Assembly (NCBI GenBank): GCA_964352735.1
Contig: CAYGTC010000004.1
Coordinates: 1 to 64,000, forward strand
Length of the DNA stretch: 64,000 bases
Reading direction: 5' to 3'
Source: NORP309 sp964352735
GTDB lineage: Bacteria > Pseudomonadota > Gammaproteobacteria > Xanthomonadales > Marinicellaceae
In this document: positions 18,727 to 28,523 of the stretch, piece by piece
Numbering within the stretch: the stretch's first letter is position 1
Layout of the letters: the number at the start of each line of letters is the position of its first letter
Translations under genes and position numbers: made by a program
Notes under the pieces: model-generated
Told to the model about the DNA's origin: nothing
Databases searched by the model: none
Seen by the model: the letters and a program-made list of their open reading frames with translations, nothing else

Positions 18727-21700
18727 GTTATGTCTACTCTTACTAATTCTATTCAGTAACGTTGCACTTGCGCAATCCAATTTAACAGAAAAAGAAAAAA
18801 TTTGGATTAAAGCCAACCCTATTGTGAAAACAGCAGGTGGGCCAGATTGGGTGCCTTTTGATTTTGCTGTCATAGATAAAAACAATAAGTCACGTCATAT
18901 TGGTATCAGCCAAGAAATCTTGGACATCATTTCAAAGAAAACAGGGTTAACTTTTGTTATTGAGATAAATCCTTGGAATATCAATCTAGAAAAAGTTCAA
19001 TCAGGACAACTGGATTTATTGCCAATATTGCATTACACAGATCAAAGGGCTGAATCCTTAATATTCAGCGATCCATATCTAGATACAGTAGATTTCTTTT
19101 TTATACGAGATGATGTGGAAGTTAATAAAATCAGTGATCTTGATGGTTATAAAGTGGCGATTCCAAAAGGGTATTCATATGAACTTTTTTTTCAAAAAAA
19201 TTATCCCCAAATAGAAATCATCACAACTGAAACCTTAACAGAAGCAATTATCACAGTTTTAGATGGTGGTGCCGATATTTTATATGACTCATACTCTTCG
19301 TTAACTTATACGCTAAAACAAAAAGGAATAAACTCTATTATTCCCTTCAAAGCATCCATAGGTTCATCTTCTAAACAATTGTATATGGCCAGTTCTAAAG
19401 GTAACTCTGAGTTGATAGGGATTCTTAATAAAGCCTTGGAGTCTATTACGCCTAAGGAAAAGAGTGAAATCTGGGATAAATGGAGCACCGTCAACTCAAA
19501 TGTGCATTTACAAAACTTATTCACGCAACAAGAATTGCAATGGATAGAAAATAATCCAGTGGTATACTTTGGTGCAGATCAGCAATGGCCCCCTTTTGAG
19601 TTTGCAGATGTTAATGGTCAACTCAGAGGAATGTCTGCGGATTATGTTAATAAATTAGAAGAAATTACTGGCCTAAATATACAAATTGAATCTGGCGTTT
19701 GGATTGATATTTTAGATAAGGTTAAGTCCGGTGAATTGGATGGTTTTACCAGTATAATAAAGAATGAAAAAAGAGCTGAATATCTCAATTTCACTGACCC
19801 TTATGTTAACACACAAATTGTTGTAGCGGCAAAAAATGGCCATGGTGAAATCAGCAATATTGATCAGTTAATTGGTAAAAATATTGCAGTTATTAATGGC
19901 TCATTTGTCAATCAATGGTTAATAGAAAACTACCCTCAATTAGATTTGATTTTGACAGAAACCAATGAACAAGCAATCAAGAGTGTTATCAATGGTAATG
20001 CGGAAATCTATATTGGCAATTTAGCTTCATATGATTACAATATTAAAAAACACTTCTTATTACAACTTGAAGTGATTTTAATACAGCCTCAAGTTTCAAT
20101 GTCTGTGAGTTTTGCAGTAACAAAACAAAAGAAACATTTGTTTAATATCATCAATAAAGCTTTTGATTATATTTCTGAATCAGAAAAAATAAAAATCAGG
20201 GATATTTGGTACAATAATTATTTTACATCGGTTAATTTAAGTCAGGAAGAGTTTGATTTTATCGTTAAAAATAACACGATTAAATATTCAAGTAAAATTA
20301 ATTGGATGCCTTTCGAAGAGTTCTCCAAAAATCAAAGATACCAAGGCATCAATGGCGACTACATTAAATTAATAGAAGATATGCTTGATGTCAAATTTGA
20401 TATTCAAAACATATATACCAGTGAAATTAATAACAGTCAAATAGACATGTTTTCTGATGATGCAGACAATAAGTATTTACATCATAACTATGAAATAAGT
20501 GATCCATATATCACTGATCCTGTGGTTATTGTCATGCATCAAGAAAATGGTTTTGTGGCTAAGTTATCAGATCTGCATGAAAACATTATTGCAATTCCAG
20601 ACAGTTATAATTATAAAAAGGAGATCATTGCTCATAATGAAAAAATGAGATTTTTTACTGTATCTGATTCGATCAATGGAATTAAAGCATTATTAAATCA
20701 AGAAATAGATGCACTTTTGTTGCCATTGGCAGAAGCGAAATATCTATTACAAATTTATGGTGATAATGATCTAAGTGTGGTGGGAATGACACAGGCGTTA
20801 TTTGAGATGTCATTTTTTGTAAAAAAGGACAAACCAGAACTGCTTAAAATAATTAATAAAGCTTTGAACAATATTTCAGCACAGCAAAAAATGAAAGTGC
20901 TGGATAACTGGTTTGAAATAAAATTTGCCAAACAAATTGATTATCGATTGCTTTATTGGTATTCCTTTATCATGCTGGTTATATGTTTGCTGTTGTTCTT
21001 GTGGGCAAAAACATTATTGAAAGAAATAAAACGCAGAAAAAATATCCAAAAAGCCCTTAAGGTAGAGAAATCAAATTTCAAAACATTATTTGAACGTTCA
21101 GCAGATGGTAATATTATTTTACATGAGAATAGAATTGTAAATTGTAATCAAGCCGTATTGGATATGTTGGGCTTTGAAAGTAAAGCGCAATTAATAAGAA
21201 CGCAACTCACTGATATTCTTGGTTTGAAACAACCAGATGGCCAAAGTTCAATAGCATTAACCAATAAAATGATTGTTAAATGCAAAAAAGAAGGCTTTGC
21301 CCGTTTTCAAGTTGCTGCCATTAAAAAAGGTCAGCAAAATTTTTGGATGGATGTCATATTGATGCCAATTGAATACAACAAAGATGAATGTGTGTATATT
21401 ATTTGGCGTGATGTGACACAACATGTGGCTTTAAATCATCAGTTATTATCTGCTCAAAAGAGTGCTGATGAGGCAAACCAAGCAAAAAGTGAATTTTTAG
21501 CCAATATGTCACACGAAATTAGAACCCCAATGAATGCCCTATTGGGATTTACTGATTTATTAGAAGAACAAATAAATGATTCAAAGCACCAATCTTTTAT
21601 AAGGACAATTAAAGTTGCCAGTAAAAACTTACTGTCTTTGATTAATGATGTTTTGGATTTATCTAAAATTGAGGCTGGAAAATTAAAGTCACAAAAAGTA

Positions 21701-22927
21701 GTGACAAACCCGTTCGACTTGTTGAATGAAATATGCCAAGTTTTCTCACTAGGTATGCAAAAAAAAGGTTTGGGTTTTCAAGTTGAAATAGATTCGAATT
21801 TACCAAAGAGTATACTTATTGACGCCATTCATCTCAGGCAAATATTGTTCAATTTATTAGGTAATGCTTTAAAGTTTACAGATCACGGTTACATCACATT
21901 TAAAGCTTATGTCAACAGTATAGACCATCAGTTATGTAAATTTAATATCCTATTCGAGGTTAAAGATACTGGCATCGGCATCGCCAGCGAGCAATTACAA
22001 AATATCTTTAATGTTTTTGAACAGCAAAAAGGCCAAGATAAAAATAAGTACAGGGGTACCGGTTTGGGTTTATCTATCAGTAAAAAGCTGGTTGAAAATA
22101 TGGGTGGTCAAATCAATGTCAATAGTCAGTTGGGAACAGGATCTTGTTTCACAGTCCAATTTGATAATGTTGACATGGCTTCATTAGAAATAAATGAACA
22201 AGAGAATGAACTGTTAAGTTATGCTCAGCACCTCATATTTAAGTCAGCACACATTGTTGTCGCTGATGATATTAAGTATAATCGTGATTTACTGGTTGAG
22301 ATTTTTCATGACACAGAAATTACAGTTCATGAGGCAGATAATGGTAAACAAGCTTATGAATTGGTTAAGAATGGTGAAATTGATTTGGTCATAATGGACA
22401 TAAGAATGCCAGTTATGAATGGTTATGAAGCCACTGAGAAGATTAAGTCTGAATTTCCCAATCTCCCCATTATTGCCCTGACAGCATCGGTATTGGAGTC
22501 AGAACATCATTTCAATTGTGATTTATTCAGTGCTTACATCAGAAAACCAGTTAATAAAAAAGATTTATTTGATGAAATTGCTCGATTTTTGGATTACAGG
22601 GTAAATAATACACAGCTAGATAAGGAGTTTGCAAACAATCAAACACATTCACTTGATGATCGAAAAAATATTGAAAAACTATTAAAGTCTTTGAATGCTG
22701 AACCAACACAATTGTATAAAGTTGCAAATCAAACCAATAACGTCAGCGATATTGAGTCATTTTTGCAATCGTTGCTTGTGCTTGATTGTGGTCAAATACC
22801 AAGTTTTGATGAGTATGTTGAACAATTACAGCAAGATCTGGAAATATTTGATATCACAGGCTTACAAAATACATTGTTATGTTTTAGCCAATTAAAAGTT
22901 GCATTACGTCAGTCGATAAACGCTTGA
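18698..22927 (+). CDS. hybrid sensor histidine kinase with three SBP-like sensor modules
   Basis: A 1409-residue BvgS/EvgS-like kinase. After a signal peptide (ending ALAQ), three bacterial solute-binding family 3-like domains lie in tandem at about 26-272, 273-510 and 511-745. Each opens with a xEExWIxxNPxVxxxxxxxWxPF-like motif, though the third is divergent. One membrane helix (about 750-772), a PAS domain (about 790-915), HisKA with His939 (MSHEIRTPMN), HATPase (DTGIGIA, GTGLGLSIS) and a receiver with Asp1234 (LVIMDIRMP) follow. The last 130 residues show no clear HPt motif, so an external phosphotransfer protein is likely. The ligand is unknown. The start is within the HD-GYP gene. Confidence 0.92.
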   Translation: MNLHKSLKNRLCLLLLILFSNVALAQSNLTEKEKIWIKANPIVKTAGGPDWVPFDFAVIDKNNKSRHIGISQEILDIISKKTGLTFVIEINPWNINLEKVQSGQLDLLPILHYTDQRAESLIFSDPYLDTVDFFFIRDDVEVNKISDLDGYKVAIPKGYSYELFFQKNYPQIEIITTETLTEAIITVLDGGADILYDSYSSLTYTLKQKGINSIIPFKASIGSSSKQLYMASSKGNSELIGILNKALESITPKEKSEIWDKWSTVNSNVHLQNLFTQQELQWIENNPVVYFGADQQWPPFEFADVNGQLRGMSADYVNKLEEITGLNIQIESGVWIDILDKVKSGELDGFTSIIKNEKRAEYLNFTDPYVNTQIVVAAKNGHGEISNIDQLIGKNIAVINGSFVNQWLIENYPQLDLILTETNEQAIKSVINGNAEIYIGNLASYDYNIKKHFLLQLEVILIQPQVSMSVSFAVTKQKKHLFNIINKAFDYISESEKIKIRDIWYNNYFTSVNLSQEEFDFIVKNNTIKYSSKINWMPFEEFSKNQRYQGINGDYIKLIEDMLDVKFDIQNIYTSEINNSQIDMFSDDADNKYLHHNYEISDPYITDPVVIVMHQENGFVAKLSDLHENIIAIPDSYNYKKEIIAHNEKMRFFTVSDSINGIKALLNQEIDALLLPLAEAKYLLQIYGDNDLSVVGMTQALFEMSFFVKKDKPELLKIINKALNNISAQQKMKVLDNWFEIKFAKQIDYRLLYWYSFIMLVICLLLFLWAKTLLKEIKRRKNIQKALKVEKSNFKTLFERSADGNIILHENRIVNCNQAVLDMLGFESKAQLIRTQLTDILGLKQPDGQSSIALTNKMIVKCKKEGFARFQVAAIKKGQQNFWMDVILMPIEYNKDECVYIIWRDVTQHVALNHQLLSAQKSADEANQAKSEFLANMSHEIRTPMNALLGFTDLLEEQINDSKHQSFIRTIKVASKNLLSLINDVLDLSKIEAGKLKSQKVVTNPFDLLNEICQVFSLGMQKKGLGFQVEIDSNLPKSILIDAIHLRQILFNLLGNALKFTDHGYITFKAYVNSIDHQLCKFNILFEVKDTGIGIASEQLQNIFNVFEQQKGQDKNKYRGTGLGLSISKKLVENMGGQINVNSQLGTGSCFTVQFDNVDMASLEINEQENELLSYAQHLIFKSAHIVVADDIKYNRDLLVEIFHDTEITVHEADNGKQAYELVKNGEIDLVIMDIRMPVMNGYEATEKIKSEFPNLPIIALTASVLESEHHFNCDLFSAYIRKPVNKKDLFDEIARFLDYRVNNTQLDKEFANNQTHSLDDRKNIEKLLKSLNAEPTQLYKVANQTNNVSDIESFLQSLLVLDCGQIPSFDEYVEQLQQDLEIFDITGLQNTLLCFSQLKVALRQSINA

Positions 22928-22972
22928 ATTAATTGTTATGATCGACATTATTTTGGTAGCGTTGTCCGTCTG

Positions 22973-23530
22973 TTATTTATCTGTTGCCAGTGCAGTGATT
23001 AAAGTTACAGCTTGTTTCCATACCCGCATGATTTGCCTTTCAGATTTTTCTGTGATGTCACTGATTTCTTTAAAAGTTAAGTTAAATAGCAACTTATGTT
23101 CTAACACTTCGCAATAATGTGGGTTGATTTTTGCAATTTTAGTGAGCAATAAATCGACTTCTAATAGGTCAAAATCAATATCTTTTTGCCCTTCAATTAA
23201 TGTGAAACTTTGATGTGCGGTGATGTGTTGACGTTTGATGCTAGATTTGGCACGTATGATATCGATCAATAACATGCGCATACTTTTTGCCAAATAATTG
23301 AGAAAATGCCTCCTGTCTTTGAGCTGAATATTATTGTGTTTAGATAATTTAATATAACATTCATTGGCCATAACGGTTGGTGTAATGGTTTGGCCAGTAT
23401 TCAGCAGGCTGATTTGCTTATGAGCTATACTTTTAATGTCATTATAAAGCATTGCGTAGACTTCATCGAGTTGATTTTGATTGCCAGTTTTTAACTGTTG
23501 TATTAACACAGTGATTGATTTTTCTGTCAT
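22973..23530 (-). CDS. ECF-family RNA polymerase sigma factor
   Basis: A 185-residue sigma factor of the Sigma70_ECF (PF07638-like) type. The region 2-like HFLNYLAKSMRMLLIDIIRAKSS segment and a region 4 helix-turn-helix (LTFKEISDITEKSERQIMRVWKQA) are visible. Family members often sit near Ser/Thr kinases and control surface or secreted proteins. No anti-sigma gene is adjacent. It is divergent from the secreted beta-helix gene at 23704, a possible target by position only. Confidence 0.85.
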   Translation of the reverse strand: MTEKSITVLIQQLKTGNQNQLDEVYAMLYNDIKSIAHKQISLLNTGQTITPTVMANECYIKLSKHNNIQLKDRRHFLNYLAKSMRMLLIDIIRAKSSIKRQHITAHQSFTLIEGQKDIDFDLLEVDLLLTKIAKINPHYCEVLEHKLLFNLTFKEISDITEKSERQIMRVWKQAVTLITALATDK

Positions 23531-23703
23531 GTGTTGATTTCCAAGTCTAGATCAAGGTTTTATTTTAGCGCATATTTACATTCAAAACCGTAAGGTAAGT
23601 CAATAAACTTGATATAGATGTCATATTTTCCAATGAGTTTCCGTATATATCAATTAAGTACATACCATTGCGTGTGTTTCAAATAATTGAAAAGGATAAA
23701 AAT

Positions 23704-24414
23704 ATGAAAAAAATAATGATAATAATGATGGCAATATTTGGCATCACAACTACAGTAAAAGCCGTTGATGGAGTGTTTTCCATCAATGATGTATGTGACG
23801 GGTTGGGCTGTTTCAATGGTGACACTGGAGGTTTTCCTGTGACTATTACAGAGTCTGGTAGTTATCAGTTGACATCAAATCTGGTGTCCACTTCAACCAC
23901 CATCAATGTAATTGAAATTAATGCTGATAATGTGACACTTGATTTGAATGGTTTTTCCATCAGTGGCCCCCGTACGTGTACTGGAGCAAATGCTACGTTG
24001 GCTTGTTCCAATTCAGGTATGACAGCTTATGGCATAGCAGCTAATAGCAGAACTAATGTGACCATTAAAAATGGTGTTGTTAAAGGATTTGATACTGCTG
24101 TGAGGTTATCAGGTGCGAATCAAAGAGGAAATAGGGTTATGGGAGTTCATGCCAGTGAAAATGAATTTGGTATAGTCTTGATTAACGGGATGGTTAAGGA
24201 CTCAGTTGCAAATTTGAATTTAGATTCGGGTTATTCTAATGGCGTTTTCGGTGCATTATTCATTACTGACAGCTTTGCATGGGGCAACAGAACAAGAAGC
24301 GCTTTTGCTTTTACTTGTAGTAATGTGATGTTTGCCAACAATGGCTCTGATGCCAACTGTCAACGTTACACCAATGAAAGTTCATGTGGCAGTGGTCTTG
24401 ATGCCTGTCCTTAA
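23704..24414 (+). CDS. secreted right-handed beta-helix-like protein
   Basis: A 236-residue exported protein with a signal peptide ending TVKA. The body carries parallel-beta-helix-like coils such as VIEINADNVTLDLNGFSISG and NVTIKNGVVKGF, as in pectate-lyase-fold proteins. No lyase catalytic motif was recognised. Cysteines occur near both ends. The ATG at 23704 has AAGGA upstream; an in-frame GTG-type extension to 23668 is less likely. The next secreted gene starts 10 bases after its stop, so they probably form an operon. Confidence 0.72.
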   Translation: MKKIMIIMMAIFGITTTVKAVDGVFSINDVCDGLGCFNGDTGGFPVTITESGSYQLTSNLVSTSTTINVIEINADNVTLDLNGFSISGPRTCTGANATLACSNSGMTAYGIAANSRTNVTIKNGVVKGFDTAVRLSGANQRGNRVMGVHASENEFGIVLINGMVKDSVANLNLDSGYSNGVFGALFITDSFAWGNRTRSAFAFTCSNVMFANNGSDANCQRYTNESSCGSGLDACP

Positions 24415-24424
24415 TGGAGGATGT

Positions 24425-25234
24425 ATGCGATATTTAAATAAAAAAAGAGCAATGATCATTGTTTTATTATTGCTGTCAAAAACAGTTTTCGCTCAAGTGA
24501 TCAGCCCTTATTTGACTGAAGTCAATTACAGTATTGGTATCGATTATTTGAATGGTCAATCTGTCAACATATTACACAACCAAGTAATCATTGATACGAT
24601 TATGGAAGCTAACAGTTCTGATACACCGACTGTCATTGGTCAGATGCGCAGAGCAAGAGTTGATGGCTATCACTTGGATAGACAGGGTTTACAGTATTTT
24701 TCTTTTGATCAGGATACTAGAGTCAATGGTTTTTCTGTGTTAAAAAGTGATATCATTCGTTGCAATGATGCCGTTTGTAGTTCATTTAACTATGTATTTA
24801 ATGCATTGGCAGAATCTATGCAATCACTCAATATCAATGCTTTTACTTTTGACCCAGACAATGGCGATGTAATATTCTCACTCGAGAGTGCTGGGCGTAT
24901 TGGCATCAGTGAGTTTTTGGCATCAGATTTGATCCGTTATGACGGTACGAATTATTCATTGGCCTATGATGCTACTACTGAAATCCTTACACAAGGCAGC
25001 AGTAATATCGATGGGATAATGTTACTCCAAAATAACCGTTATTTGGCTTCTTTTGCGAATGAAAGTGCTAGGCATGAAGTTTATGAGTTTGATCGAGGTG
25101 CATCAACATGGTCGGTAGCATATACACCATTGAGTTTTGGCAGTAACTATAATTCTGTTAATCTGACGTCATTGATGGCTTTTGAAAATGATACGATCTT
25201 TAACAATGGATTTGGATCTCTGGACATACCATAA
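24425..25234 (+). CDS. secreted protein of unknown function
   Basis: A 269-residue protein with a signal peptide (MRYLNKKRAMIIVLLLLSKTVFAQ). I do not recognise a family. The mature part is predicted beta-rich with repeated units such as SDIIRCNDAVCSSFNYVF and SDLIRYDGTNYSLAYD, suggesting a beta-propeller or similar. ATG 24425 has GGAGG four bases upstream, better than the longer frame from 24332, which would overlap the beta-helix gene. Confidence 0.7.
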   Translation: MRYLNKKRAMIIVLLLLSKTVFAQVISPYLTEVNYSIGIDYLNGQSVNILHNQVIIDTIMEANSSDTPTVIGQMRRARVDGYHLDRQGLQYFSFDQDTRVNGFSVLKSDIIRCNDAVCSSFNYVFNALAESMQSLNINAFTFDPDNGDVIFSLESAGRIGISEFLASDLIRYDGTNYSLAYDATTEILTQGSSNIDGIMLLQNNRYLASFANESARHEVYEFDRGASTWSVAYTPLSFGSNYNSVNLTSLMAFENDTIFNNGFGSLDIP

Positions 25235-25249
25235 AAGATAAATGAGTTT

Positions 25250-25288
25250 AAGTACGGTTATTCAAAGCAATTAAATGACACCGTACTT
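25250..25288. repeat. hairpin after the secreted-protein gene
   Basis: AAGTACGGT at 25250-25258 pairs perfectly with ACCGTACTT at 25280-25288 around a 21-base loop. No T tract follows, so this is not a classical terminator on its own, but it precedes the stronger terminator at 25304 and may protect the 3' end. Confidence 0.5.
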
Positions 25289-25303
25289 TAAAATGACTTT
25301 AAC

Positions 25304-25331
25304 AAGGGCATGAATAAACATGCCCTTTTTT
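25304..25331 (+). terminator. Rho-independent terminator upstream of ruvA
   Basis: GGGCATG (25306-25312) and CATGCCC (25319-25325) form a perfect stem with loop AATAAA, extended by A-T pairs and followed by six T residues. It ends the secreted-protein transcript before ruvAB. Confidence 0.9.
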
Positions 25332-25407
25332 GTTCTTGCCATAATCATGACTTGGACATTCTTATTGATGATAGTAGAATAACTGAAATTAACAAAAGTT
25401 GAGTGAG

Positions 25408-26025
25408 ATGATAGGTCGTATAAAAGGAACTTTAATAAAAAAAGATCCGCCGATGTTACTGGTAGATGTTAATGGTGTGGGCTATGAAATTGAAGCGCCT
25501 GTTAGGGTCTTTTTTGAATTGCCTGAAATCAATACAGAAGTGACTATTATCACCCACATGCTGGTTCGGGAAGATGCACAAATATTGTATGGGTTTAATA
25601 ATGATCAGCAAAGAACGTTGTTTCGACAATTACTGAAAGTCAATGGCATAGGTGCAAAATCTGCCTTGGCCGTTCTATCAACCATGTCTACCAATGAATT
25701 TGTCGCCATGGTGCAATCTCAAGATGTAGCAGCGATTGTTAAAGTACCTGGCATTGGAAAGAAAACCGCACAGCGTTTGATCATTGAAATGCGTGATAAA
25801 TTAGGCGATGTTGCCAGCAATGATATTTCTTTGCCCACCTCTCAAGCGCAAGCAGCGATCCTGGATGATATACCAGCAACTGCTCAATCAGAAGCATTGA
25901 TTGCATTACAATCTTTGGGTTTTAGACCTCAAGAGGTCAACATGCTTATTAAACAAGTTGCCACCGATGATATGACGGCAGAAGATATCATCCGTTTGTG
26001 CCTGCAACGTAAAGGTGGTCAATAA
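25408..26025 (+). CDS. ruvA: Holliday junction DNA helicase subunit RuvA
   Basis: RuvA, 205 residues from ATG 25408, binds four-way junctions as a tetramer and loads RuvB. Seen: MIGRIKG at the N-terminus, LLKVNGIGAKSALAVLS and IVKVPGIGKKTAQRLIIEMRDKL (helix-hairpin-helix motifs), and a C-terminal RuvB-binding domain (SEALIALQSLGFRP). A TTG nine bases upstream is also in frame but the ATG gives the family start. No ruvC precedes it, unlike E. coli. Its stop overlaps the ruvB start. Confidence 0.97.
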   Translation: MIGRIKGTLIKKDPPMLLVDVNGVGYEIEAPVRVFFELPEINTEVTIITHMLVREDAQILYGFNNDQQRTLFRQLLKVNGIGAKSALAVLSTMSTNEFVAMVQSQDVAAIVKVPGIGKKTAQRLIIEMRDKLGDVASNDISLPTSQAQAAILDDIPATAQSEALIALQSLGFRPQEVNMLIKQVATDDMTAEDIIRLCLQRKGGQ

Positions 26026-27062
26026 TGTCGATAGATAATCACGACCAACGGCTCATGTCTGCAGCATTTGAAAATGATCAGGAAGGCTTAATAGAAGCAA
26101 GTATTCGCCCACAAAAACTGGCAGAGTACTTAGGTCAAGAGCCGGTTAAAGAACAAATGAGCTTATTCATTGAAGCAGCACGTCGTCGTCAAGAAGCATT
26201 GGATCATGTGTTGATTTTTGGACCTCCTGGTTTGGGTAAAACCACATTGGCCAATGTCATTGCCAATGAACTGGGCGTCTCTATGCGTCAAACTTCGGGG
26301 CCTGTGATTGAAAAGGCGGGTGATTTAGCGGCATTATTGACAAATTTGCAGCCACATGACGTGTTATTCATTGATGAGATTCATCGCATGTCTGCCAATG
26401 TTGAAGAAATTTTGTATCCTGCAATGGAGGATTTTCAGATTGATATCATGATCGGTGAAGGCCCTGCTGCACGTTCTATTAAACTGGATTTACCGCCTTT
26501 TACTTTAGTGGGTGCAACCACCAGAGCCGGCTTGTTAACATCTCCACTGCGTGATCGATTTGGCATTGTACAAAGACTGGAGTTTTATAATGTCGGTGAA
26601 TTAACGGAAATTGTGTCACGATCGGCCAAGATTCTCGGCATACAAGCCGATAGAAAAGGCTGTATGGAAATTGCTCGGAGGGCCAGAGGTACACCTCGGA
26701 TTGCCAATAGATTACTGCGTCGTGTTCGAGATTATGCTGAAATTAAAGGCGATGGCATCATCATCACTGAAATTGCAAATAAAGCGTTGACCATGTTGCA
26801 AGTGGATAAAAACGGTTTGGATGAAATGGACCGAAGGTTTTTAACGGCCTTGGTTGAGCAATTTGATGGAGGTCCGGTGGGAGTTAATTCACTGGCAGCT
26901 TCTTTGAGTGAGGAAAGGGGGACTATAGAAGATGTTGTAGAGCCTTATTTGATTCAGCAAGGCTACGTGATGCGAACATCCAGAGGGCGACAAGCAACCA
27001 AAAAAACATGGCAATGGCTTGGCTTAAAACCTCAAGCTCTAATAGACGATATGTTTGATTGA
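26025..27062 (+). CDS. ruvB: Holliday junction branch migration ATPase RuvB
   Basis: RuvB, 345 residues, is the AAA+ hexameric motor of branch migration. The RPQKLAEYLGQEPVKEQ N-terminal motif, Walker A GPPGLGKTTLA, Walker B LFIDEIHR, sensor 1 GATTRAG, the arginine finger region SPLRDRFGI and a C-terminal winged helix are all present at normal length. One-base overlap with ruvA. Confidence 0.98.
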   Translation: MSIDNHDQRLMSAAFENDQEGLIEASIRPQKLAEYLGQEPVKEQMSLFIEAARRRQEALDHVLIFGPPGLGKTTLANVIANELGVSMRQTSGPVIEKAGDLAALLTNLQPHDVLFIDEIHRMSANVEEILYPAMEDFQIDIMIGEGPAARSIKLDLPPFTLVGATTRAGLLTSPLRDRFGIVQRLEFYNVGELTEIVSRSAKILGIQADRKGCMEIARRARGTPRIANRLLRRVRDYAEIKGDGIIITEIANKALTMLQVDKNGLDEMDRRFLTALVEQFDGGPVGVNSLAASLSEERGTIEDVVEPYLIQQGYVMRTSRGRQATKKTWQWLGLKPQALIDDMFD

Positions 27063-27125
27063 ATGGTTTATCCTTTTCCAGATCAATTCTGTTTATATTA
27101 TTTTTTCTCTTACTAAAGACAGGAT

Positions 27126-27878
27126 TTATACGTACCCTGCAACCATGACTCTTTTCTTGAATCTGTGTTGCTCATAATGGTGCTCTTGTGGTTCTATTAA
27201 CTTCACTTCCCTGAAGCCAACTTTTTTCATGATCCACATTAAAGCCTCAATGCTGGGCGCCAAACAAATTCCTGTGGTGCTCATTTCCGGTCCATGGGTT
27301 TCTTCGGTTTCATCGATGATGGCAAAAGAGCCCATCATCGGTTTGACAAAAGTATAATTACCCCAGTCCAATTGACCAGACATATTTGGCGCGACCTGAG
27401 TCTCTATTAAACAAACATCTTTACACAATGCTCGGGCTTTACGAATGGCACCAATCGGATTTTCAAGATGATAAATTAACCCCAACATCAGTACGATGTC
27501 AAAAGTCCCTGTACTTGCTTCATCAATTTCATGAACATCTTGTACTTTTGAGTAAAATTTATCAGCCAAGCCCATACCAAAAGCCATTAAATTTGCATCG
27601 TCAACATGTTCTTGCCTGGCCTCAAGACCTGTAACTTTAACCCCTTTTTGTGCTAAGTGACATGAAAAAAAACCTTCGTGACTGGCTAAATCAACGGCAG
27701 TTGTTTCTTGCCATTTCTCGTCAAAAAGAGGATTTAATATTGAATCCATCATTTCCAACCGGGTGGTATGAACAGCTTGTGCATCATCAGGTAAATAGCT
27801 TTCTGTTGTTTTACCGTTTGGCAGTTTGAATTGATAAAACCATTTTTTATCTAGAATTTTTTTTAATGTGTCACTCAT
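27126..27878 (-). CDS. class I SAM-dependent methyltransferase
   Basis: A 250-residue Rossmann-fold methyltransferase. A motif I-like segment, VDLASHEGFFSCHLAQKG, is followed by an acidic VTGLEAR (motif II) and FDIVLMLGLIYHLENP. The sequence resembles methyltransferases related to FkbM/DUF1698 types, but the substrate is unclear. The ATG at 27878 overlaps the upstream hydrolase end by eight bases; a longer frame reaching 27980 is inside that gene and is rejected. Confidence 0.75.
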   Translation of the reverse strand: MSDTLKKILDKKWFYQFKLPNGKTTESYLPDDAQAVHTTRLEMMDSILNPLFDEKWQETTAVDLASHEGFFSCHLAQKGVKVTGLEARQEHVDDANLMAFGMGLADKFYSKVQDVHEIDEASTGTFDIVLMLGLIYHLENPIGAIRKARALCKDVCLIETQVAPNMSGQLDWGNYTFVKPMMGSFAIIDETEETHGPEMSTTGICLAPSIEALMWIMKKVGFREVKLIEPQEHHYEQHRFKKRVMVAGYV

Positions 27879-28518
27879 GATCTTTGTCTTGTGATTGTTG
27901 ATTGTCATCAGCCAGAAATGTACTGATGGTATTTTGAATGCCTTTGTGAAATAACATCCGAAAATGGTTGGTTTTAACACATTGGTGATGATCTATCCAG
28001 TCGGCTTGGGTTTCTATTAAAGCCACTGTTCCATCATGTGGCTTAGGCAATTTTGTGACAATACAGCCTATGGCAATGTTATTTGAAACACCAGCAATCA
28101 TCAAAGATTCCCTTAATACTTGAGGGTTGACCACGCCATTTTCTAAAGCTTCAGATGCATGGTTCAATAGTCGAGATGACCATTTCATGTGGTTCATACT
28201 TTTGGCAGCTCTAGAACCGTTGATGGGAGAGCCCAGCATGACCAACTTACCTGGCTTGTTAATTTTGGGTAGACTGCGCATTGATAAAATACCACCCATA
28301 GAGTGGACAACCAGATGTACTGTTTTCTCAGGCCGTGAATTAACAAAGGCTTGCAGTTTGAGCATGTTGAAATCAAAAGGTCTTCGCGTTGTGGAATAGC
28401 CAAAGCGATAAACTTTATAGCCTTGATTGCTTAAGTGCTTGTCAATTGATGCAAAGCACCAGCGGCCCATCCATAAACCATGAACCAAAACGACCGCTTG
28501 TTGTGCTGCTAATGTCAT
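27871..28518 (-). CDS. alpha/beta hydrolase, lipase/esterase-like
   Basis: A 215-residue serine hydrolase. The oxyanion region VLVHGLWMG is near the start. The nucleophile elbow VHSMGG contains the catalytic Ser, and a late Asp and His (PHDGTVALIETQ, NHFRMLFHKG) are plausible partners. No signal peptide is seen. It lies five bases after aspS and overlaps the methyltransferase, so aspS, hydrolase and methyltransferase likely share a transcript. Substrate unknown. Confidence 0.82.
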   Translation of the reverse strand: MTLAAQQAVVLVHGLWMGRWCFASIDKHLSNQGYKVYRFGYSTTRRPFDFNMLKLQAFVNSRPEKTVHLVVHSMGGILSMRSLPKINKPGKLVMLGSPINGSRAAKSMNHMKWSSRLLNHASEALENGVVNPQVLRESLMIAGVSNNIAIGCIVTKLPKPHDGTVALIETQADWIDHHQCVKTNHFRMLFHKGIQNTISTFLADDNQQSQDKDHE

Positions 28519-28523
28519 GAAAT

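Noticed and set aside
27879..27980. Longer methyltransferase start at 27980
   Set aside because: It would overlap the hydrolase coding frame by over 100 bases; ATG at 27878 gives a normal protein.
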